Shown: in pieces, positions 12,111 through 24,000 of the stretch
Layout of the letters: each line of letters opens with the position of its first letter
Numbering within the stretch: position 1 is the first letter of the stretch
NCBI RefSeq assembly: GCF_040807025.1
Contig: NC_090968.1
Span: 5,259,906 to 5,323,905, forward strand
Direction: 5' to 3'
DNA: 64,000 nt
DNA from: Struthio camelus
Lineage: Eukaryota > Chordata > Aves > Struthioniformes > Struthionidae
Notes under the pieces: generated by a model
What the model saw: only the letters and a program-made list of their open reading frames with translations
Databases searched by the model: none
Told to the model about the DNA's origin: nothing
Position numbers and translations under genes: made by a program

Positions 12111-13830
12111 CCAGCGTGCGCGCCGCCGATGTAAAAATTTGGCTTTCGCGGTTGCAAGACGCGGGTGATGCAAGCCCCAGCCTCGCGGTGTGATGACATC
12201 TCGTCTGGCTGTAAGCGATAGCAGCGCTCGCCCCGCGCCGACGGATTCCTCCCCCCGCCGGCTCGGCAAGAGCAGGCGCCTGGGCCAGCCGCTGGGAAGC
12301 GGCGGGAGCCCGGAGGGAGCCCGGCCCCGGCGAGCACGGCCGCGGGCAGCCCCTGGGCTCCGTGCACCGCGCTGCGGAGCTGGGTCTGGGCTGGCGGAGA
12401 GAGGGTTTGTGCCCGAGAGCCCTAGGGCTGCTCGCAGCCTGCGCCCCTCGCCTGCGCCTCGGGCCGGTGCTTGTGCCGCCGCCGGGTCCCCGGCAGGGCC
12501 GGGTTTCGGACCCGCTTTGCCCAAAAGGAGGTCTGGAAAGGAGATGCTTGGCCAGTGCGTCTGCATGACCCAAAATAAGCAGGAAAAGGAGAAAAGCGGC
12601 CGGTGCCGTCCCGGCGCAGGCGGGCCCGGCCGCTGCTCCTCTCCCCGCGAGCCCCCCGGGTGGCTGCGGCGGCGGCAGCCCCTGTGCACCCGGACGACAG
12701 CCCCGCGCCTGAGTCACCGCTCGGCTGCTTCAGCGGTGACGAAACCCGGCGAAAAGCAGGCGCTTGCCGCTGCCCAGAGAAACACCCCGGCCGCGGCGCC
12801 CGGCGCCGGCTCGGGCACCTTCTCCCCGTCCCCACGCGTCCACCCTGCAAATCCTTTTTTTTGGCCACCCCCTCAGAGAGGTGAAAAACGACTTTCCCTG
12901 GCCGGCGCCGTGAGTCGTAGCAGGGCCAGGCGCGAGGGGAGCTGCCGGGGTCCGGCGCGGGCTGGCGGGATGCTCCGGCCGGACGAGCCCTTTCCCCCCT
13001 CCCTCCGCCTCCGCGGGCGTTTCGTGGCCCCCGGCATCCGCCCCGGCAGGGCAGCTTGGCCCCCTTCCCGCACGGCCGCCGGCCCCGGGCCGCCTATGCG
13101 CGCCAAAAGAGAAAGCCCCGAGCCCCGCGGGAGCCCTGTTCCGGTTGACTTTTATGGAAAAAAGGGAAGTGCATGGCATTGTCGGAGCAGCCTTGGCAGG
13201 AGCTGCCGTTGAGCGCCCGCCAGGCGGAGGATGGTGCGGCAGCAGCGGCGCGGCTGCGTTTAACCCCTCTTCCGCAGGACACGGCGCCCGGCCGGCTCCC
13301 GCGGACGGCAAGCGCGGCGGGAAGCCGAACGCAGCTTTTTCTCATCGCGCAGCCCGAAGCGCAGGGCTCGTTGGCCTCCCGGAGCTCTCATCCTTCCTAT
13401 ATCCCCCGGCCACCCCCAAAAACGAGGGGGGAGCTCGTGGTACTCCAAGGAGAGACGTTTCCTGCTGGAAGTGGCAGCGCCCCAGAGGCAGCTGCAGAGC
13501 CTCCCCTTGCGCGTTGCCAGGTCCTGCTCTCCGGACGCGGCTCCGGAGGGACGGCAGGGGCCGGGGTGGGCTTTCCGCGTCGGGTGCACAAGGGAGACTT
13601 TTGGGGCAACGGAAGGAGGAAAAGGGGAGGAAAAAAAACCCCACTGGTTCCCCAGTGCTCCCATCAGATTAGCGAAGCCACAACAGCCCGGTTGGCCCAG
13701 AGCGGCAGCCGAGCTGGCACGCGCGCCCTTTGATCCGCCCCCACGCCGGCAAGGTGGCTGGGCTCCGCAGCAGGCACCCCAGGGAGCAGGATTTGCAGAT
13801 CTGCCGCTCTCCCGGCGCAGCATCGCGGCG

Positions 13831-13850
13831 CGCACGCACGCACGCACGCG
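13831..13850. repeat. (CGCA)n short tandem repeat
   Basis: About five CGCA units lie in GC-rich DNA. Confidence 0.85.
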
Positions 13851-14716
13851 GGGCCGCGGCCGCCTGCCCCTGCTCCTGCCGCGGCGGCGCAGCTTGCCGG
13901 GGCGGCCGCAGGGCAGGAGGTGGAGGGGACACCTCTTGGGGGCAGGCAGGCTGCTGGGGGGCAAACGCTGCAGTTTCCTGCGCATCTTGGTGCGGCGCTT
14001 CCAAAACCGCTGAGTGGCGCGCGGCACGTCGTGGGGCCAAAGCTGGGCATCTTCACCTCTTTGCAAACGCAAGCGCGGGGCGCACGCGCCCCACGGTCCT
14101 GTTTATTATTGTTTGCTATTATTTGGAGCGTGGCAGCGCTGGGAATGAGCTGGTGCTTTGCAAACGCTGAAGCAGGTACATCCCCTTCCCCAAAGCCAGG
14201 CAGGCCCCGCGCTCTCCCCGCGGGCGCATCCGCACGGCTCCCCTGTGCGGATCCCCCCGGGCGACGCTGGGTTCGGGCTCCGCTCTGCTGTGCACAGAAT
14301 GAGGCTACGGTCCTTTAAATGCCTGAATTAGCCAAAAATTGGTGTTTCTCCAAGAATCCTCCGGAAATCTGCTGCTGGAAAAGCAAGCTAATCTTAAAGC
14401 TACACGCATGCCGAGCAAACAAGTTTTCCCCTGCGAGAAGTGTAGAAACTGGGGATGGAAAAGCCCTTTTTGGTCCTACCCAGCCCTTTTTGAGCAGTTC
14501 GAGCTTGTTCCCCGCACTGAAGTGTTGGGGGCTTTGCTCGTGTCTTAACTCTCTCCTTCCTCATCGCATTGTGCCTTTCTCCAGGTTTTTCGCTCGGAGG
14601 AGTGCTTTGCAGGCATCGTGGCCCCGCGGCACTTCTGCCGGCCTCCGAGGGGACTCCCGGCCGTTATTTTATGGTCCCTGAAGTGTGGCCAGCTCAGGGG
14701 CCAAGCGCCCAAAGGC

Positions 14717-14751
14717 CTCTTCCTCCTCCTCCTCCTCCTCCTCCTCCTCCT
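14717..14751. repeat. (CCT)n microsatellite
   Basis: About eleven CCT triplets occur in a pure run, the complement of the purine type seen at 4649-4680. Confidence 0.95.
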
Positions 14752-16089
14752 GAGACATCCTCAAACACAATAGCCAAATGCGCCGTCGGCGAGCAGCCCT
14801 GGCTCAGGGTGAGACGGGGCGCCTGCGGGGCGCCCGGCGCACTGCCGGGGGGCTGCCGGCGAGCGGGTCGGGGCGAAGCCGGCGCCTGTCCTCCCCGCCG
14901 GCGGTCCTTCGCTCCCGGGGCAGCACCGGGCCAGCGGGTCAGGGTGACTCATCGGCAATCCAGCTCCGTCTCATTGCAACACCGCGCGGATATAAAACCC
15001 CGGCAGCCGCGGAGCCCAGCATCCACTCGGCTTCCTAACACACCCCTAAGGTTGCTATCAACATCCTTATTGTTATTAGTGATTGCATTCATCATTTATC
15101 ATCCTGCTTTACAACAGAGGCCCACAGGCTTGGAAATGGGGTGTAGCCGCACAAGGAGCGATTGCAACGCCGTCCGAAGGGTCTTTTGGGTGCGCCCAGG
15201 CACGCGGCGCGGGATTTCGGTTGCCCCACTGCGAGTGCCGGTGCGCGCCCTGCTCCCGGTGCGTGCTTCGTTCCCAGCCAGTGTAAACAAGACCAGAGCA
15301 GAGCTGGTGCAAACTGCAATGAGGGCATGTACGGCAGCTTCCATGTGCCAATTAGTCAGGTCTAAATCATCCTTTTATTGAACTGGTGCAATTTGCTTGC
15401 TTAAGTGAGCCCTGACACTCACCTGCAAGGCACCCAGGAGGAAAGAGCGCAGCAGGAGAGCTAGGAGGAAGGTGTGGGGAGTTAAAGCAGCCTGCGCCCA
15501 TGGCCAGACTGCTGGTTTGCAGGAGCTGCGTGGGTTTCGGAGCAGCTACTCCAGCCGTGCTCCATCACTGCGGAGCAGCGGGGCCCGCAGCATACCTCGG
15601 CTCCTAAATATATCGCTTATACCCCTGCCGAACGCATCCTGGCAAAGCTGCATCTCGCGTGCCGGCGGCTGCAAGCCTGGGGCTGGAGCAGAGCCGTCCT
15701 GCGTCCGCGCTTTGCTAACCTGCCTGTATAGCAGCATGGCTATTTTAAAACCCTTTCCTTTTTCAACAGAGATGTTTTGGCAAAAGTTTCAAAACCGTGG
15801 AGGTGTCACAACAGCCTCCGCCCGCTGGCGCGGACCCCTAACCTAGATAGTTAAGGAAAGATGCAGATAGGCAAATTGTGGGACTGTCAGAAACGCCTAA
15901 GCCGGGCAGGTATCTGTCGTTCGCTGGAAATCCACCCAGCAGCGCCTCCCTCTTTTGAAACGGGATGTTTTGGCTCTCGAAATGCCAGCCTTTGTCTTTC
16001 GGGAGAAGCAGAGGAGCCCGGTGAAAGTGGCTGTGATCGCTCCTCTTTGCAGCGCGCAGATCTGAACAGTTTAGGTTACTAAGTGCAGC

Positions 16090-16340
16090 ATTTTGTCTCT
16101 GCTGCTTTCACGCTCCTAGATTAAAAATTTTGCAAAGCGCCAAGCACCGAGGTGATTTATGTTTATTTTGCTTAGTTAATAACCCTACAGCATGTCCTTC
16201 CCTGGGGCATTAGGGCGTATCAGACAAACATTAATTTAAATTACAACTGTGCCCGATATTTATTTTTTAATATACTTTTATGGTAGCCTTCCGCATTTAT
16301 ACAATCTAGAAAAAAGGCAGGGCTGCTCAAAGAAAACGTA
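16090..16340. promoter_or_regulatory. AT-rich island, candidate conserved noncoding element
   Basis: This is complex AT-rich sequence with TTAATTTAAATTA-type and TTTATTTT-type motifs, abruptly bounded by GC-rich DNA. No reading frame or repeat structure explains it. The possible enhancer role is inferred from composition only. Confidence 0.35.
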
Positions 16341-17709
16341 GCTGCTCCCTAGTAGTACTAAAAGCCGCGGGGGGACATTGTCCAGGGCACCATGGTTTAT
16401 TAAACTTTCACACGCACAGCGTTCGGCGGCGGACAAGCCGCACGTTGCCCAGAACGGCCAAACTCCGAGGACGCTGCAAGCAGCTCAGAACGATGGGTCT
16501 GCGCAAGGCAGGCCGGCTGCCGGCTCCGGTGCACGCGGCGGGAGAGGCGGCGGGCCGCGGGGCTGCAGCCCAGAGCAGGAGGCGCTGCAACAGCGGGTTA
16601 ATCCGCTGTCGCTTGCGTTCGTTAACCCCGATTTGCTGAAGATGCAGCAAAGCGGCCGAGCTATTAAGCGGCAGGCGGGAAGTTAGGCTGAGGTTTGCAG
16701 GCGTTTGCTGCCGGGGTATCGCGTTTCTCAGCTTCTTTGAGATGTGAAAGTCGCTTTTAGTAAAAGCGGAGGTGCCGGAGCTGCGCCGTGGGCACAAAAC
16801 TCCTAACGTGCATGCACAGGTGTGCGTGCTTTTTGGTATATACACCTTAAAGATCGCACGCGGATCGCAGTACGTCCCAGCGCGGCACGGAGGTGCTGGC
16901 CGGGTGCTCGGCGCTGTTGCACGCCATGTTGCGTGCGTGCATGAGCTCTTTCCAAATCGCAGCTGCTGTGAATACACAGGGCCAAACCCTTTCCATCATC
17001 GCTTGCGTTAAGTCATCCCTTGCCCTGGGAACACAGCACTGAAATAATTATTGGGGCAAGACACTCGCCGGGTACCGGGAGGGTTACTGGGGTTCGAGTC
17101 CTTCCCCGGGATCCTGCTTGCAGCTCCCTTGCGCTGTCGGGGTCCCACAGGCCTTTCCCACGTCTCCTCCTCTTCTCTTCCTGGGTGAAAAGTCTATTTA
17201 ATCTGTCGGAATAGCAATTTTTCCACACCCTGTTGTCTCTCTCTGTATTTTTCAATTTCTACCCTTTCCCTTTTTTGCTGGAGAGAACAAGACGTGGACA
17301 TGCCAAGGTTTAATTCAGTGGCAGAACGATGCTGGCATAATCGGATGTGACGTTTATAACAAAAAACAATTAGCATGGTATGGTCTGACAGTCTCCTCCA
17401 GGCACAGAAAGCCAGCTGACGGTGATCGGAAAATCAACGAAAGGGCAGCTTTGCCCTCAAAATTACCGCCCGCGCCGCTACCTGCAGAGACCGCCTTATG
17501 CAGCAGAGGGGTCGGGAAGTTTGGAGCAGGGGGAAAGCGGGGTCCCCCCGGGGGGTGCGTGTCCTGCCGGGGCCGCCGGGCCGGGCGCCAGGACGCTGAG
17601 CCCCATCCAGCCGCGACTACCCTTTTTATCCTTAACCGCGGCTGTTTGAGCCCCCGGTTTGTTTGCAGGAGGCTGATTCCCATCCGGGCTGGTCCGCCCT
17701 TCCCTAGCT

Positions 17710-17960
17710 TTTCCCCTCCGCGCTCCTGCGAGCCAATTCATAAATCCCGACCTCATTAAAAAGATCACAGAGAAAAGAGAGCGCGCGCGAGAAGAACAAA
17801 TCTGGGCTCCTGGCTGCGCCGGCTTTGAAGCCGCCTTCCGCCGTGCAGCCAGCGTGCCGCAAGCGAGCGAGCGAGCGGCGCGGGAGGCGCCCTGTTTGTT
17901 TGGGGATTAACTTCCCAATTCGCTAATTGTTCTCTGATCATATCAGCCTGCTGCCGGGGA
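17710..17960. promoter_or_regulatory. Mixed AT-rich island, candidate conserved noncoding element
   Basis: Two AT-rich blocks (about 17735-17770 and 17895-17950) contain TAAT and ATTAAC motifs and flank a GC-rich centre. A similar short island with 'tcattaggaactattaac' and 'ggtattaataaacg' lies at 18520-18620. The evidence is composition only. Confidence 0.28.
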
Positions 17961-18018
17961 GAGGGAGGGGGAGGACCGCGGCGGCGGGGAGCGCGCCAGC
18001 CCCGGGCGTCCTCGCGGT

Positions 18019-18045
18019 CCCGTCCGTCCGTCCGTCCGTCCGTCC
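18019..18045. repeat. (GTCC)n tetranucleotide repeat
   Basis: Six consecutive GTCC-type units sit within GC-rich intronic DNA. Confidence 0.93.
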
Positions 18046-19592
18046 AGCTGCTGCGCCAGTTCCTGCGCCCGCTGCCCGGGCGAATCTCCGGCTCGCTTGC
18101 TACCCAGCCCTTCGCCTCGCGCGCCCTCCCCTCGGCCCGGATGGGATCAGACACGTTCCCCAAAAGAAGAAGAAAGAAGAGGGGGGAAAAAAAAAAAAGA
18201 TCAAGAAGGAAACAAAATGTGACTCACTCCCTTCTTATTTTTATTTGTTTATTCCCCCCCCCTCCCCAATGCTTCGATGTGGAGCAGGCAACACCCGGCC
18301 TTGCCGCCAGGCTGCCCTTTCCCTGGGCTCCTGCACATCCGCGAGGCTGCAAACCCGGCCCGGCGCGATGCGGCCGAGCCGGCGCCGCGATCCCTCGGCC
18401 CGGCCCCTGCTCGGCTGGGCCACCGGCGCACCGAGCCCGGCAGGCCTTTCCCCCCGTCCCCGCGCTCCGGAGGGTGGAAATGTCTCCCTCCACATCCTAG
18501 CCCGTCTCCCCGGCAGGGGAAAGGAAAAAATGAATACAAACGGTGTCATTAGGAACTATTAACGCTCTCATAAAAGGGTATTAATAAACGCGGCGGCTCA
18601 TCAGCATCCATTAACTGGGCTCGTGGTGGGGATGCTGGGGCGGTCGCGGCCGACGGCCGGTCGGGGACGGGGCTGTTGCAGGAGGCTCCTGCATCGCCCC
18701 CGCCCCCCCTGCTCCAGGCAAACCGGCCGGCCCAGACCTCCTTCCCGGGGCGACCGGCGGGGCGCGCACCCCTTCCGCTTTTTGGAAAAATTCGCCTCTT
18801 TTGCTCATCCTCCTGCCTGTGGGAGCGGAGCTCCCGCCACCTCTCGGCGACTAGCCGTCGGGGTGCATCGCGGCAAAGGGGCAACAGCGCAGCGGGGAAT
18901 CATCCCTCCTGATAAATCATTTCTCCTGCACTAGGAAAACCTGCCGGCAACCCCTGGCAGAGCCGGGTGCAGGTCCCCCTTCGCCCCGGGGAGCCGCTGG
19001 CCCGGCTGCCCAGCTCCTGCCCCGGCCAGATGCTGCTCCGGCATCGCGCACGTCCCAGCCCAGCTTCTCCCCCCGGCGCGGCGGCCCGTGCCAATTGAGA
19101 GCAGAGTTTGCTGCCTTGCCTTTACAATATCTGTTTATTGTAAAAAGAGGCATGGTTTGGAGTACGTGTCCCTACTTTCTCCCTCCCGCCCTCTTCCTGT
19201 TCTCTCCTCTTAAAAGGAGCTTTATCCTTTGACTCTCCCATCCCCGGGGCTAGCGAGAACCCACTGCATCTCGGGGCTAGCTGGCAACCTACATTAGCAG
19301 GTAGGAAAATAGGGAGGAGGCCCAGCCTCTCCCGATAAGCCCATGGCGAAGCCAAGAATAGAAAGAGGTCGCGGGCTCCCTGTGCGGGAACAGCCCTCCC
19401 CGGAGCAGAGAAACCCGCAGTCCCTGCCTTTGAAGCCGTAGCCCGGAGTAAAGGTGGCTGGCAGCCGGCCCGGCTGGGCCACGGGGCCAGGAGAGGCTGG
19501 GGCTGGGGCGTGCTTGGAGCCATGGGCGCAGCGAGCTTCCCGGGGCAGCTGAGCCCGGCAGCGGGTCCTGGCCCCGCTCGCCCCTTCATTCA

Positions 19593-20340
19593 GGGCACAT
19601 CTGGATGGAGCAAGTGGGCACGTCTGGATATGATGGGGAGGCTAATCTGGATGGAATTGACATGCACATCCGGATGGAGCAGGCAGGCACATCCGGATGG
19701 AGCAGGCAGGCCCATCTGAATGAAGCAGGTGGTCCCACCTGGATGGAGCAGGCAGGCACATCTGGATGGAGCAGGCAGGCACATCCGGATGGAGCAGGCA
19801 GTCCCATTTGGATGAAGCAGGTGGTCCCATCCGGATGGAGCAGGCAGGCACATCTGGATGGAGCAGGCAGGCACATCCAGATGGAGCAGGTGGTCCCATC
19901 TGGATGGAGCAGGTGGTCCCATCTAGATGGAGCAGGCAGGCCCATCTGGATGAAGCAGGTGGTCCCATCTGGATGGAGCAGGCAGGCACATCTGGATGGA
20001 GCAGGCAGGCACATCCGGATGGAGCAGGTGGTCCCATCCGGATGGAGCAGGCAGTCCCATTTGGATGGAGCAGGTGGTCCCATCTAGATGGAATTGGCAT
20101 GCACATCTGGATGGAGCAGGCAGGCACATCTGGATGGAGCAGGCAGGCACATCCAGATGGAGCAGGTGGTCCCATCCGGATGGAGCAGGCAGGCACATCT
20201 GGATGGAGCAGGTTGCCCCAGCCAGATGGATCACCTGGTCCTGTTTGGATGGAGCAGGCAGGCACATCTGGTTGGGAGGGCCTGCACATCTGGACGGGCT
20301 AGGCGTGCCCAGCTGGATGGAGTGGGTGTTCACATCTGGC
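19593..20340. repeat. Minisatellite, 23-bp unit, about 32 copies
   Basis: The unit 'ggatggagcaggcaggcaca' plus 'tct', with the variant 'ggatggagcaggtggtccca' plus 'tct', repeats every 23 bp for about 750 bp. Alternating '-gcaggcaca-' and '-ggtggtccca-' forms give a higher-order pattern. Since 23 is not a multiple of 3, three units (69 bp) make one 23-residue peptide repeat, and open frames appear in several frames on both strands. These are not genes. Confidence 0.95.
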
Positions 20341-20971
20341 CCGAGGTGCACCGCTCCTTGGCGGGCCAGGACTGTGCTCAGCGATGCACTGTGTCCTTGT
20401 CCCCAAGGCGCACCTGGGGTGCTTCACCCCTGGCGGCTCCCCCCCCCCCCCGGCCGAAAAACAAGGGCTGAGAAGCTGCTAGTCAGCGCTGACAATCTTA
20501 GTCATCAGGTCTCTGTCATCGGGATATTTTTGGCTCCGGCTGCAAAAACGGCGAGAGCGCCTCGCCGAGCCGATCGCCGGGGATCTCGCGGGCGCTTGGC
20601 TTTCGGGTGAACTCCGCCGTGCCGCACGCGTCTCCGGGGAGGCTGTTACCACCCGTGGCTCGGTGGAAAGCAGGTTTCTTTCCTTCCGGAGAAGGGCGAA
20701 GCTTTGCTGGCGGCGGGCCGGGGAGCGGGCCGCGCTCCCCGCTCGCGCTTCGCTCGCCGTTGTCTGCGGCATCGCTTCCCGGCTAACAGCTGCCAGGGCA
20801 GGTCAGGACGGAGGTGCCCGGGCGGAGGCGGGCGCGGGGCCAGGACGCAGCGGCGGCTGCAGGGAGAGGAGGGTTTGCGAGCGGTGGCGGGAGGTGGGGG
20901 CCGCCGGGAAGAGGGTCCGGGGGTGGGGGGCGGCCCGGCAGCAGCTCACCTCCCGCTCTCTGTCGTTTCAG

Positions 20972-21017
20972 GGCGCCGATCTGAGGGCCGGCAACCCCCG
21001 AGGGCACGTGCTGACAG
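20972..21017 (+). CDS. PEBP4: PEBP4 antepenultimate coding exon
   Basis: This 46-nt exon starts on a codon boundary after 'tgtcgtttcag' and ends with one base of a split Glu codon before donor 'gtgagc'. It encodes GADLRAGNPRGHVLT. The GADL motif matches the segment after the conserved HWLVTDIK-type strand, which should lie in the preceding exon. Confidence 0.88.
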
Positions 21018-24000
21018 GTGAGCGCGGCCCCCCCTCCACCTCCGCCGGCTTCGGGCCCTGCGGGCGGGCTGAGCACTGCCCGCCGCGGAAACTCGTGACG
21101 GCTCCGGAGCGGCGGGCAGAGCGGAGGCCCCGGGATTTCGGGCTGGGACGCCGCTGCGGAGGAAAGAGCGGCAGCCTGCGGCGGGGAGTCCGGCTCGCAA
21201 GCGCCGCCCCGGCTGCTCTCCCGCAGCCTGCGTCCCGGCGCGGGTCCGGCCCGTCCCTCCGGCCGGAGCGCGGCAGCCCCGGGGCCGGGGCATCGCCCCT
21301 TCCCTCCGGACAGGAGGGAGCCGCGCGGCGCGGCCGAGGCTGCCGGCCGCTGCTGGAAATGCCGGGGGGGGGGGGGGTTTCTTTTTTTGGAGAGGCAAAA
21401 GTGGTTGGCAAAACACCCAGCTGCTGGAAGAGCTCCAAAGCGGTTTAAAAAGGGGTACGGGGGGCGGGGGGGGGACACGAAAGAAAAAAGCAAAAGGCAT
21501 CCCGACGACTGTGACGTGACACGAACAAAGCCTTTCGGTGCCAAACAGGCCAGCTTCGGCTCACGGCCGGCGCAGCGGGGAGAGCACCCCGGCCGAGGGC
21601 CGCCCGGGGCCGGGGCCGTGCACGCGGCGGCAGCCCGTCCCCGCAGCCGGCTCAGCCGCGGCCCCTCCTGTCCCCGCAGAGTACGTCCGCCCCGCGCCGC
21701 CGTCCCGGAGCGGGTACCACCGCTACCAGTTCCTGCTGTACGAGCAGCCGGCGCACGAGGCCGTGGCCCTGGGCGCCGAGGAGCTGGTCTCGCCGGGTAA
21801 GAGCCGCCGCGATGGGGCGAGCGCCGTTTCCCCAGCGCCCTCCCCGGCCCGGCGAGGCCGAAGGCTGGGCTCGGCGCGGGGCGAAGCGCGGACGCCTTCG
21901 GCCTCGCGCGGGAAGAGGAAGGGCCGTAGCGGGCGCGCGTAGGGCAGCCCGTCCCGCTGCGGTCGGGGCAGAGAAGCGTTGCGGGGTTTCTCTCGGAGCG
22001 CAGGTCCTGCCCCGCGCGGGCACCGCCGGGCGCGCATCGCGGCACCCGGACCGGCCCGGCGCGGCCAAACTCGCCGGGGGCGAGCCGCTCCGCGCGGGCG
22101 CCCAGGGGCCGAAGCCTCCAGAAGAGGGCACTAAACCCTGACCCAGACGCGCAGATGGATTTCTTTTTCTCGAAAATGTTTGTTCGTCGTTCGGATCCGT
22201 GGGAAACGGCAGAGCGAGGGGGAATAGCAAAACGCTAAGAACAAAGGCGGGCGCGCGCGCGCCTCCTTTCCTCTGCCCGCGCGTGCGAGCCGGGGCAGGA
22301 CGGGGCCGGCGACGCGCGGCGAGCCCCGGGCTCTGCGCGCCCCGGGCCGGCGCGGTGCTGCCAGGAGAGGTGGTTCTCCCGGGTGGCTCTCCAGTAAAAA
22401 GACTTGTTTCATCCAAAAAAAAAAAAAAAACCACCCAAAAAACCGGGTCCTTCTCTGCGACTGCTTGGGATCGATCTCTCGCTCTCTTGCTGTGCAGCTT
22501 CAAGGACGTAACTGAGCCCTCTTGGTGCCTCGGTTTCCCTGCTGGAGCCGCTTCCAGAGGAGGCCACTTCTCTGCTCTGCCACCGCTGGGCAGCGGCGCC
22601 GGGGCCGAGGAGCGGGACCGGCCCGGCTCGGCGCGGGGCTCGCTCCCCTTCCCTGCCGAACCCGGACGGTTACAGCCCTGTTTGCATTTTTTGCTAGATG
22701 GAAGATAATAGCTTGTGGTCTGCAAAATGTCAAACCCCAAGCTCATCAAATCCAGAGGCGTTAACGCTCGGTTCTAGCCCTGAATTGCTGCTGGGTCTCC
22801 GCGCCGGCCGCGGCACCGAGCCGGGGAAACTCCCGTGTGCGGGGTCGGGGGGGGGGAAACGGAGAGATTCGGCGCCGGGCCGAGGCAGCAAAGCCAGCGC
22901 GCGGCTCCGCAGGCGGGTGAGCGGCCGCTTTCGCTGCCAGCGCTGTCAGCGCGGCTCAGCGCCACCTTCCCGCCGGCGCCGGCCGGGGCTCCATCCCCTG
23001 GGACTCCTCCGAGCAGCCCCCTGAGGAGGCCCGAGGCTGCTCTCCTGCGCTCCGGGGCCGGGATGCTGAACGCCACCGTCTCCGGGTTCGAGGCTTTTGC
23101 AGACAAGAGATTTTGCAGCTTTGGCAAAGGAAGGGGAGAAGCCCGGAGCTGCGGAGAGCGCCGCCGCTGCAGGGCTCCATCTCCACCCGCTCCCCACCTT
23201 TGCCCTCTGCCTCCGTCCCAGCCCGGTCCGCGCGCCGCCTGGGTGCCAGGGCTGGCTGCAGGGTCGAAGCGTCCGGATGTCGTTTAACGGGGGGGGGAAA
23301 AAGACCAAAAGCCCAGCGAGAAAGGCCTCCCGCCCACCTCCGCGGGGACATCATTAATCTTGGCAGAAAAGCATCAGGGCTGCCATCACGGCGAGCAGCC
23401 CCGCTGATGAGGCAGATAAATTACAGGCGGCAAAGTGCCCTCGGAGGAGCCGGGGCGGCGGCGAGGGGAAGGCCGCGGCGGGCGGCCGCAGCTCTCGGCT
23501 CTCCCGTGCCTCAGTTTCCCCCTCCGCAGCGCGGGGGCGCCGGCCCGGGCGGGCAGGCGGGCGGCTAAGGGCAAGACCCTATGATTTAATCCTCCAGGAA
23601 ATGAGCTTGAAAGCGGCCCAAGCCGAGCATGAAATGTCTCGTTGTTCCGGCGGGGAGGGGACGGGGCCCTGCCACCTCCCTCCCGTCCCCTCCGGGCCTG
23701 CCCGCGCCGCGGCGCCGGGCGCGAGGGAAGCAGCCCGGGGGGTGCCGGGGCAGCGGCCCGACTCCGGGATGGGCAGATATTTGCACATCTCGCTGCCTGC
23801 AGCGGTGCGGCCAGGAGGGGACGGGGGCGGCCGCACCGGGACGGGACGGCTCCTGCCCCGGGCAGCCGGGCTCGGGGACGCGGCCGAGCTCTGCGGGTGC
23901 AGCCGGGCGCCCGGCACCTGCGCTTCGCCCTGGGGGACGACGTCCCGCAGCAGAGGGATGGTGCGGGGCTGCTTTCCGCGGCCGGTGGCATGCATCTCCC

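Larger units (their letters stand above)
1..20971 (+). other. PEBP4: Large upstream intron of PEBP4 (partial, inferred)
   Basis: No coding exon was recognised here. The first recognisable PEBP4 exon begins at 20972 with a splice acceptor, and earlier exons (signal peptide, first half of the PEBP fold) were not found, so I infer that this stretch is intronic. That fits a gene known in mammals for very large introns. The content is mostly GC- and CpG-rich unique DNA. It is interrupted by AT-rich islands, four minisatellites and several microsatellites, listed separately. The many long open frames here run through GC-rich DNA on both strands and show no family similarity, so I do not treat them as genes. 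A small upstream exon could have been missed by eye. Confidence 0.55.

Noticed and set aside
19593-20340. Repeat-protein gene read from the 23-bp array
   Set aside because: Open frames exist in multiple frames on both strands, as expected when a stop-free unit is not a multiple of three. No start context or splice sites support a gene.
20783-22045. 420-codon minus-strand open frame over two PEBP4 exons
   Set aside because: It is antisense to clear PEBP4 exons and made of low-complexity Pro/Arg/Ala sequence typical of GC-rich shadow frames.
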